A stretch of 44,729 nt of DNA from an uncultured Bacteroidales bacterium (GTDB taxonomy: Bacteria; Bacteroidota; Bacteroidia; Bacteroidales; F082). A model generated the notes under the pieces. That model did no database searches. It saw only the letters and a list, made by a program, of their open reading frames with translations, and was not told where the DNA came from. The stretch lies in assembly GCA_937926515.1 (NCBI GenBank), contig CALAZZ010000251.1, positions 1-44,729 on the forward strand, given 5' to 3'. Below are positions 16,606-24,863 of the stretch, piece after piece. How positions within the stretch are numbered: the first letter of the stretch is position 1; each line of letters opens with the position of its first letter. A program made the translations under genes and the position numbers.

Positions 16606-17784
16606 ATGCTTTTTGAACAAATAATTATGCGGATAATGCAGTTCATCATATTTTTTTCTATTGTACTTACAGTACACTTTCTGATTAACTATTATATTTT
16701 TAGCCGGGGTCTGAAGACGTTTGAGCCTGAAAGCTTGATCAGAAAGATTTATATTGCTGGATTTTGGTTACTGGCAGCTTCATTCTTTTTAGGGCGCTTT
16801 CTCGAAAAGGTATATTTATCTTATTTGAGTGATTTATTTACCTGGGCCGGTTCATTCTGGTTGGCGGCCATGCTTTACCTTTTCCTGGCTGTTCTGCTGA
16901 TCGATTTAATCAGGCTTGTTGACAAGCTGGTTCCATTTCTGCATCATTTTAGTCACACCCAGCTTTTTTTAAAACCTCACCTTATCAGTATAAGTTTGGC
17001 GGTTTTGGTATTCTTGATCGTATTGGGGGGTCATATCAATGCCATTTATCCACGTGTCACCAAGTTAAAAATTGATATCGATAAGGAGGCGACCAGTAGT
17101 AAACAGATCAGAATAGCCATGGCTTCCGATATTCATTTAGGTACCATTGTTGGAAAAAGCCGGTTAAATCGAATTGTGGACAGGATCAATGGTATTGGTG
17201 CTGATCTGATATTACTTTCGGGTGATATAGTTGACGAAGATCTGGCACCGGTAATCAGACAGAACCTCGGCGCAACTCTTTCCAAGCTTAATGCTCCGCT
17301 TGGCGTATATGGTGTAACAGGCAACCATGAGTTTATCGGTGGAGCTGAGGCGGCAGTCAAATACCTCGAAAGTCATGGGATCACCATGCTGCGCGACACA
17401 GTAATTCAGCTGTTTGATCATGTGTTCATTGGCGGAAGAGATGACTATGAAAGCCGCCGTTTTGATGGTTTTAATCGTAAACCTCTTCCTGAAATTTTGG
17501 AAGTTCTGCCTGAACAGCGCTTCGTAATCCTTCTTGACCATCAACCTGTTGCCATAAGCGAGGCTGTAACTCATGAAATCGATATGATCCTTTGCGGTCA
17601 TACCCATCATGGACAGCTCTGGCCCTTAAATTACATTACCAGTGCCTTGTTCACCATGAGTTGGGGATACAAAAAAATTAATGAAACCCATGTTTATGTT
17701 TCCAGTGGTATTGGTAGTTGGGGCCCGCCGGTGCGCATTGGAAACCGGCCTGAAGTGGTTGATATTACCCTTAACTTCAAGTGA
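16606..17784 (+). CDS. Membrane-anchored metallophosphoesterase (YkuE/YaeI-like)
   Basis: The 392-residue protein has an N-terminal membrane part with about four hydrophobic helices (residues 5-150) and a calcineurin-like phosphoesterase domain behind it. The metal-site motifs are complete: SDIHLG (D175, H177), GDIVDED (D207), GNHE (N240, H241) and GHTHHGQ (H332, H334). Bacterial relatives of this layout are often annotated as UDP-2,3-diacylglucosamine or phosphatidyl-type hydrolases, but the exact substrate cannot be read here. Met-8 and Met-11 are alternative starts. It stands as a single gene between valS and guaB. Confidence 0.88.
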   Translation: MLFEQIIMRIMQFIIFFSIVLTVHFLINYYIFSRGLKTFEPESLIRKIYIAGFWLLAASFFLGRFLEKVYLSYLSDLFTWAGSFWLAAMLYLFLAVLLIDLIRLVDKLVPFLHHFSHTQLFLKPHLISISLAVLVFLIVLGGHINAIYPRVTKLKIDIDKEATSSKQIRIAMASDIHLGTIVGKSRLNRIVDRINGIGADLILLSGDIVDEDLAPVIRQNLGATLSKLNAPLGVYGVTGNHEFIGGAEAAVKYLESHGITMLRDTVIQLFDHVFIGGRDDYESRRFDGFNRKPLPEILEVLPEQRFVILLDHQPVAISEAVTHEIDMILCGHTHHGQLWPLNYITSALFTMSWGYKKINETHVYVSSGIGSWGPPVRIGNRPEVVDITLNFK

Positions 17785-17978
17785 TATATTTTGCTTTAAA
17801 AGCTATTGAAGGTTGGTTAAAAATTGTTAAACCAGATCATTGGTCTTGAACAGACCTTAATGGTTCTTTTAGAGCATGATGTATAAATACCTGAATGATT
17901 ATAATTTAAATTTCGTATTATCAAAATTCCCCCGTCATTAAATGCATGTATTTTGAGTTGCTGAAAGCTGCTTCAAAG

Positions 17979-18010
17979 TTTATCCATGAATGTGATTTTT
18001 AATACATTTG
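17979..18010 (+). promoter_or_regulatory. Promoter of the guaB operon
   Basis: TACATTTG (18003-18010) is an exact -7 box, with TTTA (17979-17982) as a near -33 element at 20 nt. Transcription would start about 20 nt before the guaB ATG and could continue through the periplasmic folding genes. Confidence 0.6.
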
Positions 18011-18035
18011 CATCACCTTAATAATATCAAAAACC

Positions 18036-19511
18036 ATGTCTTTTGATTCTGAAAAATTTGTCGGCGAAGGTTTAACCTACGACGATGTATTATTGCTGCC
18101 GGCTTTCAGTGAAGTATTGCCAAGAGAAGTAAGCCTCACAACACTATTTAGCAGGAATATTAAACTCAACATTCCAATAGTTTCGGCAGCCATGGATACT
18201 GTAACAGATGCCACAATGGCGATCGCCATGGCCCAGGAAGGCGGGATAGGGGTATTGCACAAAAATATGTCTGTCGGGAAGCAAGCCTCGGAAGTGAAGA
18301 AAGTTAAGCGAGCTGAGAACGGTATGATCATTGATCCCATTACCATGCGTGTTGATGCTACGGTGATGGATGCACTCAAAATCATGAAGGAATTTGGTAT
18401 TGGTGGTATACCTGTGGTGGATAAAGACAATAAACTGGTTGGTATTGTGACCAATCGCGATTTACGTTTTGAGCGACGTGTTAATCGACCCATTTACGAT
18501 GTGATGACCCGTGAGAACCTCATCACTACGACTGAGTTCACCGATTTTGAAAAAGCAGCTGACATCTTGCAGGAACACCGGATTGAGAAGCTTCCTGTTG
18601 TGGATAAGCACAATAAGTTGATCGGTTTAATCACATACAAGGATATTATAAAAATAAAAGAGCGCCCAAATGCCTGTAAGGATGACCGAGGCCGATTGCG
18701 TGTTGCAGCAGCAGTGGGTGTTACCTCTAATACGATGGAACGTATTGAAGCCCTTGTTGCTGCCGGTGTGGATGCTATTGTGGTGGATACTGCTCATGGC
18801 CACTCTAAAGGGGTGATTGAGATGTCAGCAAGGATTAAAAAAAGTTTTCCTGAAATTGATCTTATTGCTGGAAACATTGCAACAGCAGCTGCAGCACTTG
18901 ACCTTATTGGTGCTGGTGTTGATGGCATTAAGGTAGGTATTGGACCGGGATCCATTTGTACTACTCGTGTCATTGCCGGTATCGGTGTGCCACAACTGAC
19001 GGCCGTGTACGAGGTGGCGAATGCTGTGAAAGATGCAAATGTGCCCGTCATTGCAGATGGTGGAATTCGTTTTACGGGCGATATCGTGAAAGCATTAGCA
19101 GCTGGTGCAAGTTGCATTATGGCTGGATCATTGTTCGCCGGTGTTGATGAGTCACCTGGTGAAACCATCATCTACGAGGGCAGGAAGTATAAAACATACA
19201 GGGGAATGGGTTCCATTGAGGCTATGCAGGAAGGGTCGAAGGATCGATATTTTCAGGATGCAGAGGATGATATTAAGAAGCTTGTGCCGGAAGGGATCGT
19301 AGGACGTGTACCTTATAAAGGCACTTTGTCAGAAGTGATTCATCAGATGGTAGGAGGGCTTAAAGCCGGGATGGGATACACAGGCTCGCCCACCATAGCG
19401 GACCTTCAAAAAGCGAAATTTGTTAAAATTACCGCTGCAGGTGTTTACGAAAGCCATCCCCATGATATTACCATCACAAGCGAAGCTCCCAACTACAGTC
19501 GTAAAATTTAG
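18036..19511 (+). CDS. guaB: Inosine-5'-monophosphate dehydrogenase
   Basis: GuaB oxidises IMP to XMP with NAD+, the committed step to guanine nucleotides. The 491-residue protein has the usual split TIM barrel with two CBS domains inserted at about residues 95-205 (MDALKIMKEFGIGGIPVVD and ADILQEHRIEKLPVVD). The catalytic loop reads GPGSICTTRVIAGIGVPQ with the nucleophile at C308. GGIRFTGDIVKALAAGA (IMP phosphate) and YRGMGSIEAM follow, and the mobile-flap Arg-Tyr region is recognisable near RYFQDAEDD. It is the first gene of a co-directional run; the next gene starts 42 nt later. Confidence 0.98.
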   Translation: MSFDSEKFVGEGLTYDDVLLLPAFSEVLPREVSLTTLFSRNIKLNIPIVSAAMDTVTDATMAIAMAQEGGIGVLHKNMSVGKQASEVKKVKRAENGMIIDPITMRVDATVMDALKIMKEFGIGGIPVVDKDNKLVGIVTNRDLRFERRVNRPIYDVMTRENLITTTEFTDFEKAADILQEHRIEKLPVVDKHNKLIGLITYKDIIKIKERPNACKDDRGRLRVAAAVGVTSNTMERIEALVAAGVDAIVVDTAHGHSKGVIEMSARIKKSFPEIDLIAGNIATAAAALDLIGAGVDGIKVGIGPGSICTTRVIAGIGVPQLTAVYEVANAVKDANVPVIADGGIRFTGDIVKALAAGASCIMAGSLFAGVDESPGETIIYEGRKYKTYRGMGSIEAMQEGSKDRYFQDAEDDIKKLVPEGIVGRVPYKGTLSEVIHQMVGGLKAGMGYTGSPTIADLQKAKFVKITAAGVYESHPHDITITSEAPNYSRKI

Positions 19512-19553
19512 ATTCCTGCATGGATCGATCATAACAAAATGAAATAAAAAACG

Positions 19554-21590
19554 ATGAAAAAATTTGATACTGCTATGCGAAACACAATCAGTTTAGTTGC
19601 CATGGTCTTAATACTGGCATTTTCCATCACAATGCATGCCCAGAGCAGGCTGGAAAGAAAGGTTTTGATGACAATTGGCACTGAGGATGTCACCGTCGGT
19701 GAGTTCATGAGTGTATATATGAAAAACAATGTAAATACTGATGTGATCGACAAAAAATCACTTGAAGAATACCTTGATCTTTATATTAAGTTTAAACTAA
19801 AGGTGGTTGAGGCCGAAAACCTCAGAATGGATACTTCAAAAAGTTTCATTAATGAACTTGCAGGATACCGCGAACAACTGGCCAAACCTTACTTCAACGA
19901 TGAGACAGTGAGTGATGCCCTGCTTAAAGAAGCCTATAATAGACGATTGAAAGATGTCAGGGCCAGTCATATCCTAATCATGCTCGATAAAAACGCCAGC
20001 CCGGCTGATACGCTCGAAGCCTGGAACAAGATCATGCAAATCCGTAAAAGAATTCTCAATGGGGAGGACTTTGCAGTGGTGGCTGCTGAGGTATCAGAAG
20101 ATCCGTCAGCACGTGACCGTGAAGCCATACCCAACCAGCAGCCGTTCAGGCCTGGCAATAAAGGTGACCTGGGTTATTTTTCGGTATTTGATATGGTTTA
20201 TCCTTTTGAAAACGGGGCATATAATACCCCTGTAGGGGAACTTTCGATGCCTATAAGATCAGATTTTGGATATCACCTGATCAAAGTGACAGATAGAAGT
20301 GATGCTGTTGGTGTTGTTGAGGCTGCACATATTTATGTAGCGCTTCAGCCGGGTGCTGATGAAGAAGAGATTAAGGAAAAGAAAGAAAAAATAGATAATA
20401 TTTATCAAAAGATTCAGGAGGGGATGAGCTTTGAAGAAGCTGCCCGCCAATATTCTGAAGACCGTGCAACAGCTGCTAACCGCGGTGTATTGAACAAATT
20501 TGTAGTTAACCGAATAGTTCCTGAATTCATCGAAACCGTAAAAAAGATAGAACCAGGTGAGGTAGCTCCTCCGGTAAAAACCATGTATGGTTTTCACATA
20601 ATCAAACTAATTGATCTTGAGAAACCTGGTACTTTCCAACAGGAAGAAAAAAACCTGCGCGATCGCTTAAATCGTGATGTGCGGGCCCATAAGAGTGAAC
20701 AAGCTGTAATTAATAAAATCAAAAAGGATGCTAAGTTCAGGCAATATGATAAAAACCTGAATGCGTTTATCGACAGTGTTGATAGTACGCTAACCTTAGG
20801 TAAATTTGATGCTACGGCTTATCTAAGCAACAATAACAGACTTTTCCGGCTTGGAAAACAATATTATACAGATGCTGACTTTGCCAGGTTCGCTCAGTCA
20901 AACCAGAGCAGACAGGAAAATATAAAGCCTCAAGCCTATGCCCGTCAGCTGTATGAAAATTTTGTAAATGAAAGTGCAATTGAATATGAAGATGCTTTAT
21001 TGCAAGAAAAGCATCCTGAGTTTGATATGCTAATGAAGGAATATCGTGATGGCATATTGTTGTTTGACCTGATGGATAATATGGTCTGGTCCAAAGCAGT
21101 TCGCGATACTACAGGCTTGCAGGAATTTCACACGGCCAACAGGGATAAATATATGTGGGATAATCGTGTAAGTGCATCCATTTATAGTGTGCCTCACACA
21201 GAAGATGTGGAAAAAGTCCGTCAATTGATCAACAAAATTGATCATGATAAAGCCTTACGTGAGGCCATTGATGCAGATAGTATTGGTGGCGTTCGAATTC
21301 AGGCCGGAAAGTTTGAGCGAGGCGACAATAATTATATTGATATGATTGAATGGAAGGAAGGAATCGCTGGTCCATTAAGTTCGGAGGTGGATCGATTTAT
21401 GGTCTTTGTGCGCATTCGGGAAATATTACCACCTATGCCAAAAGCTTTAAATGAAGCACGCGGTTTGATCACATCTGATTATCAGAATTATCTCGAGAAG
21501 AAATGGATGGATGAGCTCCATACTAAGTATCCTGTTGTTGTAAATCAAAAAGTTTTGGATCAGGTAAAAGACCATTATACCGTAAATTAG
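19554..21590 (+). CDS. Periplasmic peptidyl-prolyl isomerase with two parvulin domains
   Basis: The 678-residue protein starts with a signal peptide (hydrophobic core at residues 10-28, ending MHAQ). A SurA-like N-terminal chaperone region (GTEDVTVGEFMSVY) is followed by two rotamase domains. Parvulin 1 covers residues ~137-245 (RASHILIMLDK, NKGDLGYFSVFDMVYPFE, FGYHLIKVTDR). Parvulin 2 covers ~255-360 (EAAHIYVAL, RGVLNKFVVNRIVPEF, YGFHIIKLIDLE). The C-terminal ~310 residues are of unrecognised type. It should assist folding of outer-membrane or secreted proteins in the periplasm. It is the first of three consecutive genes for SurA/PpiC-type factors. Confidence 0.92.
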   Translation: MKKFDTAMRNTISLVAMVLILAFSITMHAQSRLERKVLMTIGTEDVTVGEFMSVYMKNNVNTDVIDKKSLEEYLDLYIKFKLKVVEAENLRMDTSKSFINELAGYREQLAKPYFNDETVSDALLKEAYNRRLKDVRASHILIMLDKNASPADTLEAWNKIMQIRKRILNGEDFAVVAAEVSEDPSARDREAIPNQQPFRPGNKGDLGYFSVFDMVYPFENGAYNTPVGELSMPIRSDFGYHLIKVTDRSDAVGVVEAAHIYVALQPGADEEEIKEKKEKIDNIYQKIQEGMSFEEAARQYSEDRATAANRGVLNKFVVNRIVPEFIETVKKIEPGEVAPPVKTMYGFHIIKLIDLEKPGTFQQEEKNLRDRLNRDVRAHKSEQAVINKIKKDAKFRQYDKNLNAFIDSVDSTLTLGKFDATAYLSNNNRLFRLGKQYYTDADFARFAQSNQSRQENIKPQAYARQLYENFVNESAIEYEDALLQEKHPEFDMLMKEYRDGILLFDLMDNMVWSKAVRDTTGLQEFHTANRDKYMWDNRVSASIYSVPHTEDVEKVRQLINKIDHDKALREAIDADSIGGVRIQAGKFERGDNNYIDMIEWKEGIAGPLSSEVDRFMVFVRIREILPPMPKALNEARGLITSDYQNYLEKKWMDELHTKYPVVVNQKVLDQVKDHYTVN

Positions 21591-21595
21591 ACTAA

Positions 21596-22441
21596 TTGAG
21601 ACTATTTCTGCTGATATTGATACTGGCATCTGTGATTGGATGTGAACCGCCTCCGGCAAAAGATAGAGGACAAATACTTGCCAAGGTTGAAGGGTATTAT
21701 TTGTATGAAGCAGATATGGAAGGGGTGATTCCATATGGCACACCGGCGCGCGATAGTATTTTCCTTGCCAAAAGCTTTATTGAAAATTGGATAAAGAGCA
21801 GGCTATTGATACGGCAGGCAGAACGTAATCTAACTCCACGACAATTAGATTTCAGTAAAAAATTGGAAGATTATCGTAATTCGCTTGTCATTTATGCATA
21901 TGAATCGGAACTGATCAAACAAATGCTCGATACTGTTGTAAGTGAAAGCGAAATTGAACAGTACTATTATGATAACTTACAAAATTTTGAGCTAAAGCAC
22001 AACATTGTGAAGGTCATTTATGTTATCCTACCATACCAATCGCAGGAAACCGAAATATTCAGAAACCTGTTCCAAACTGATGATGAACTCATGCTTGATT
22101 CGATCGATTATTATGCCCGTCAGTATGCCCTTGCTTATCATCTCAATGACGAAGAGTGGCTCGGCTTTAATCAGTTGGCAAGCTTGATTCCTATCGATGC
22201 CTATAATCAGGAATTGTACCTGAAGAATACCAGATATCTGGAGATAGATGAAGATCCCTTCAGCTACCTCGTTCTTTTCAGGGATTATATGGTCAGTGAG
22301 AGTACTTCTCCGCTTGAGCTTGTTCAAAATGATATAAAAAACATCTTATTGAACAAACGCAAACGGCAACTGGTAAGGCAGATGGAACATGACCTTTATG
22401 AACAGGCTATGCGCGATAATGTATTTGAAATCTACCAATGA
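21596..22441 (+). CDS. SurA-N-like lipoprotein with degenerate isomerase region
   Basis: The 281-residue product starts at a TTG codon. An in-frame TAA lies immediately upstream at 21593-21595, and the lipoprotein signal MRLFLLILILASVIGC begins directly at the TTG, so this start is well supported. The mature protein would be lipidated at Cys-16. GQILAKVEGYYLYEADMEGV resembles the start of SurA-type chaperone domains, and the helical region continues to residue ~125. The segment where a parvulin domain would sit (HNIVKVIYVILPYQSQETEI) lacks the GGDLG and GYHII signatures, so I infer a chaperone without isomerase activity. It lies 5 nt after the preceding PPIase gene and 18 nt before the SurA-like gene. 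Confidence 0.72.
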   Translation: MRLFLLILILASVIGCEPPPAKDRGQILAKVEGYYLYEADMEGVIPYGTPARDSIFLAKSFIENWIKSRLLIRQAERNLTPRQLDFSKKLEDYRNSLVIYAYESELIKQMLDTVVSESEIEQYYYDNLQNFELKHNIVKVIYVILPYQSQETEIFRNLFQTDDELMLDSIDYYARQYALAYHLNDEEWLGFNQLASLIPIDAYNQELYLKNTRYLEIDEDPFSYLVLFRDYMVSESTSPLELVQNDIKNILLNKRKRQLVRQMEHDLYEQAMRDNVFEIYQ

Positions 22442-22459
22442 ACCTAATGATTAAGCTGT

Positions 22460-23824
22460 ATGATAATTAAGAGTAAAATTGAAATATTTGTTGTTTTGCT
22501 TATTGCAAGCCTGTTTCAACCCCGCATTAATGCACAGGAAGCCATGATCATCGATCAGGTGGTAGCAGTAGTCGGAAGAAATATTATTTTGCAATCTGAT
22601 ATCGAAAACCAATATATTCAATTTCGTCTGCAGCGCGGCATTAGCGGGACAGCTGAAGAAATCAGGTGCCAGATTCTTGAGGACCTCCTTTTTCAAAAAC
22701 TGATGCTTAACCAGGCCGAAGTGGACAGTATTACAGTCACCTCAGTTCAGGTTGAAATGGAGATGGAAAGCAGGCTGCGTTATTTTATTAATGAGCTGGG
22801 TTCACAGGAACGTCTTGAACAATATTACAACAAGAGCGTAAACGAAATTAAAGATGAACTGCGAAGGCTTGTTGAAGATCAGATGTTGGTTGAGCAAGTG
22901 CAGCGTGAAATCATGGCCAAGGTTCAGGTTACACCTTCTGAGGTTCGTTCTTTTTTCCGCTCCATACCCAAAGACAGCATACCCATGGTGCCAGCCGAAT
23001 ATGAAATAGCACACATTGTAAAGAAGCCACCCATAAGCATTGATGAAAAGTTGGCTATCAGAAATAGGTTGCATGAATTACGTCAACGCATTTTAGCCGG
23101 CGAGCGCTTCTCCACCATGGCAATACTCTATTCTGAAGATCCAGGTTCTGCCAGAAAAGGAGGCGAACTCGGACTGTATGGGAGAGGTGAGCTTTATCCG
23201 GAATTTGAAGCTGTCGCTTTCAGACTAAAAGAGGGCGAAATATCTGAAGTTGTCGAAACCGAAGCAGGGTTCCACATTCTTCAACTCATCGAAAGAAGGG
23301 GAGAATATGTAAATGTGCGACATATTTTACTTACAGCAAAGCCAACTCCTGAAGCCCTGGAAGCTGCACATAATGAACTTGATTCAATTGCAACATTGAT
23401 CAGGAGTGGCGAAATTACATTTGATGAAGCAGTTGTTAAATTTTCAGACGAAGAAAATAAAACCGATGGCGGTTTGTTGTTGAACCCTTATACCGGAGGG
23501 GTACGCTTCGAGGCTGAACAGCTTGACCCGCAGGTTTCTTTTGTTGTTGATAAGCTTGAAGTTGGTGAACTCAGCGATCCTGTACCTATGAAAACACAGG
23601 ATGGTAAGGATGCATTCAGGCTTTTGAAGATTAAACATAAAACTACTCCTCATATTGCCAATATGCGCGAGGATTATAATCGAATTCAAGGTTGGGCCCT
23701 GGCTGAAAAAAGACAACAAGCCATTAACAAATGGATTGAAAACAAAACCAGGTCGGCCTTCGTCAATATTATTGACGAATTTAAAGGTTGTAATTATCAA
23801 TTCAACTGGAAGGACGAACTGTAA
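22460..23824 (+). CDS. surA: SurA-like periplasmic chaperone / peptidyl-prolyl isomerase
   Basis: The 454-residue protein has a signal peptide (IEIFVVLLIASLFQPRINAQ) and the SurA order of domains. The N-terminal chaperone helices begin with DQVVAVVGRNIILQSDIE (SurA_N). Parvulin 1 follows near residues 180-280 (YEIAHIVKKPP, KGGELGLYGRGELYPEFE, AGFHILQLIERR), then parvulin 2 near 284-395 (NVRHILLTAKPTPE, TDGGLLLNPYTGG). A short C-terminal helix (RQQAINKWIENK) completes the chaperone core. SurA escorts unfolded outer-membrane proteins to the BAM machinery. Here it would serve the many TonB receptors and TolC-type barrels, one of which lies in the same run. Confidence 0.92.
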   Translation: MIIKSKIEIFVVLLIASLFQPRINAQEAMIIDQVVAVVGRNIILQSDIENQYIQFRLQRGISGTAEEIRCQILEDLLFQKLMLNQAEVDSITVTSVQVEMEMESRLRYFINELGSQERLEQYYNKSVNEIKDELRRLVEDQMLVEQVQREIMAKVQVTPSEVRSFFRSIPKDSIPMVPAEYEIAHIVKKPPISIDEKLAIRNRLHELRQRILAGERFSTMAILYSEDPGSARKGGELGLYGRGELYPEFEAVAFRLKEGEISEVVETEAGFHILQLIERRGEYVNVRHILLTAKPTPEALEAAHNELDSIATLIRSGEITFDEAVVKFSDEENKTDGGLLLNPYTGGVRFEAEQLDPQVSFVVDKLEVGELSDPVPMKTQDGKDAFRLLKIKHKTTPHIANMREDYNRIQGWALAEKRQQAINKWIENKTRSAFVNIIDEFKGCNYQFNWKDEL

Positions 23825-23843
23825 GTCTTCCCGCATGCTAAAA

Positions 23844-23872
23844 TTTACTTATTTCTACAATATTTAATTTTG
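23844..23872 (+). promoter_or_regulatory. Candidate internal promoter before the MoxR gene
   Basis: TTTA (23844-23847), 17 nt, then TAATTTTG (23865-23872), an exact -7 box. The box ends 7 nt before the ATG, so transcripts from it would be leaderless or nearly so. Confidence 0.45.
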
Positions 23873-23879
23873 ATACACT

Positions 23880-24845
23880 ATGACTAAATTTAACTCCGAC
23901 GTTGAAGCTATTGATGCTTTGGTTGAGAAATACAATGCGCTGAAACTGGAAATCGGGAAAGTAATTGTCGGACAGGAAGAAATTGTCAACAATACCCTAA
24001 TATCTATTCTTAGCAAAGGACATGTTTTGTTGGTTGGTGTGCCAGGATTGGCCAAGACCTTACTCGTGAATACAATAGGTAAAGTGCTGGGGCTGTCATA
24101 CAGCCGTATTCAGTTTACGCCTGATTTGATGCCATCAGATATAATTGGTACAGAAATTCTGGATGAAAACCGTAGGTTTAAATTTATAAAAGGTCCCGTA
24201 TTTGCCAATGTTATTTTGGCAGATGAAATCAATCGCACACCACCAAAAACACAGGCTGCCTTGCTTGAGGCCATGCAGGAGAAAGCCATTACTGTTGCCG
24301 GACAAACCCACCTCTTGCAGGAACCCTTTTTTGTGCTGGCAACCCAGAACCCGATTGAACAGGAAGGAACTTATCCATTGCCGGAGGCCCAGCTTGACAG
24401 ATTCATGTTCAACCTCTGGCTTGATTACCCAACTTTCAATCAGGAGATTGATGTAGTGAAAAACACCACAGCCGGCATTGAGGCCAATCCGGGTGAGGTG
24501 CTCAGTGCCGAGGAAATACTATTTTATCAGCAATTGGTTCGTAAGATCCCGGTACCCAACAATGTATTTGAATATGCTGTTAACCTGGCTTCCAAAACAC
24601 GCCCCAACACCAAACTTGCACATGATTGGTCTAATAAATATATCAATTGGGGTGCCGGTCCACGGGCATCTCAGTACTTAATAATTGGTGCCAAGTGTCA
24701 TGCCGCTTTAAACGGTAAATATTCGCCTGATATCGAAGATGTGCGCGCTGTGGCGCTTCCAATTCTTAGACATCGTGTTGTAAGGAATTATACAGCAGAA
24801 GCTGAAGGCATTGGCATAGCGGATATTATCAGAGAATTAATGTAA
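23880..24845 (+). CDS. MoxR-family AAA+ ATPase
   Basis: The 321-residue cytoplasmic ATPase has Walker A GVPGLAKT (about residues 53-60), Walker B and following helix ILADEINRTPPKTQAALLEA (about 115-135), sensor 1 in LATQNPIEQEGTYPLPEAQ, and sensor 2 near RASQYLIIGAKCHA. MoxR proteins act as chaperones or cofactor-insertion motors, usually encoded with DUF58 and VWA-domain proteins such as BatA/BatB. None of those partners is present here: the flanking genes are surA and an efflux set. The partner is therefore unknown, or encoded elsewhere. An internal promoter may allow expression apart from the folding genes. Confidence 0.92.
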   Translation: MTKFNSDVEAIDALVEKYNALKLEIGKVIVGQEEIVNNTLISILSKGHVLLVGVPGLAKTLLVNTIGKVLGLSYSRIQFTPDLMPSDIIGTEILDENRRFKFIKGPVFANVILADEINRTPPKTQAALLEAMQEKAITVAGQTHLLQEPFFVLATQNPIEQEGTYPLPEAQLDRFMFNLWLDYPTFNQEIDVVKNTTAGIEANPGEVLSAEEILFYQQLVRKIPVPNNVFEYAVNLASKTRPNTKLAHDWSNKYINWGAGPRASQYLIIGAKCHAALNGKYSPDIEDVRAVALPILRHRVVRNYTAEAEGIGIADIIRELM

Positions 24846-24863
24846 CCCTCAAATGCTTTTGAG

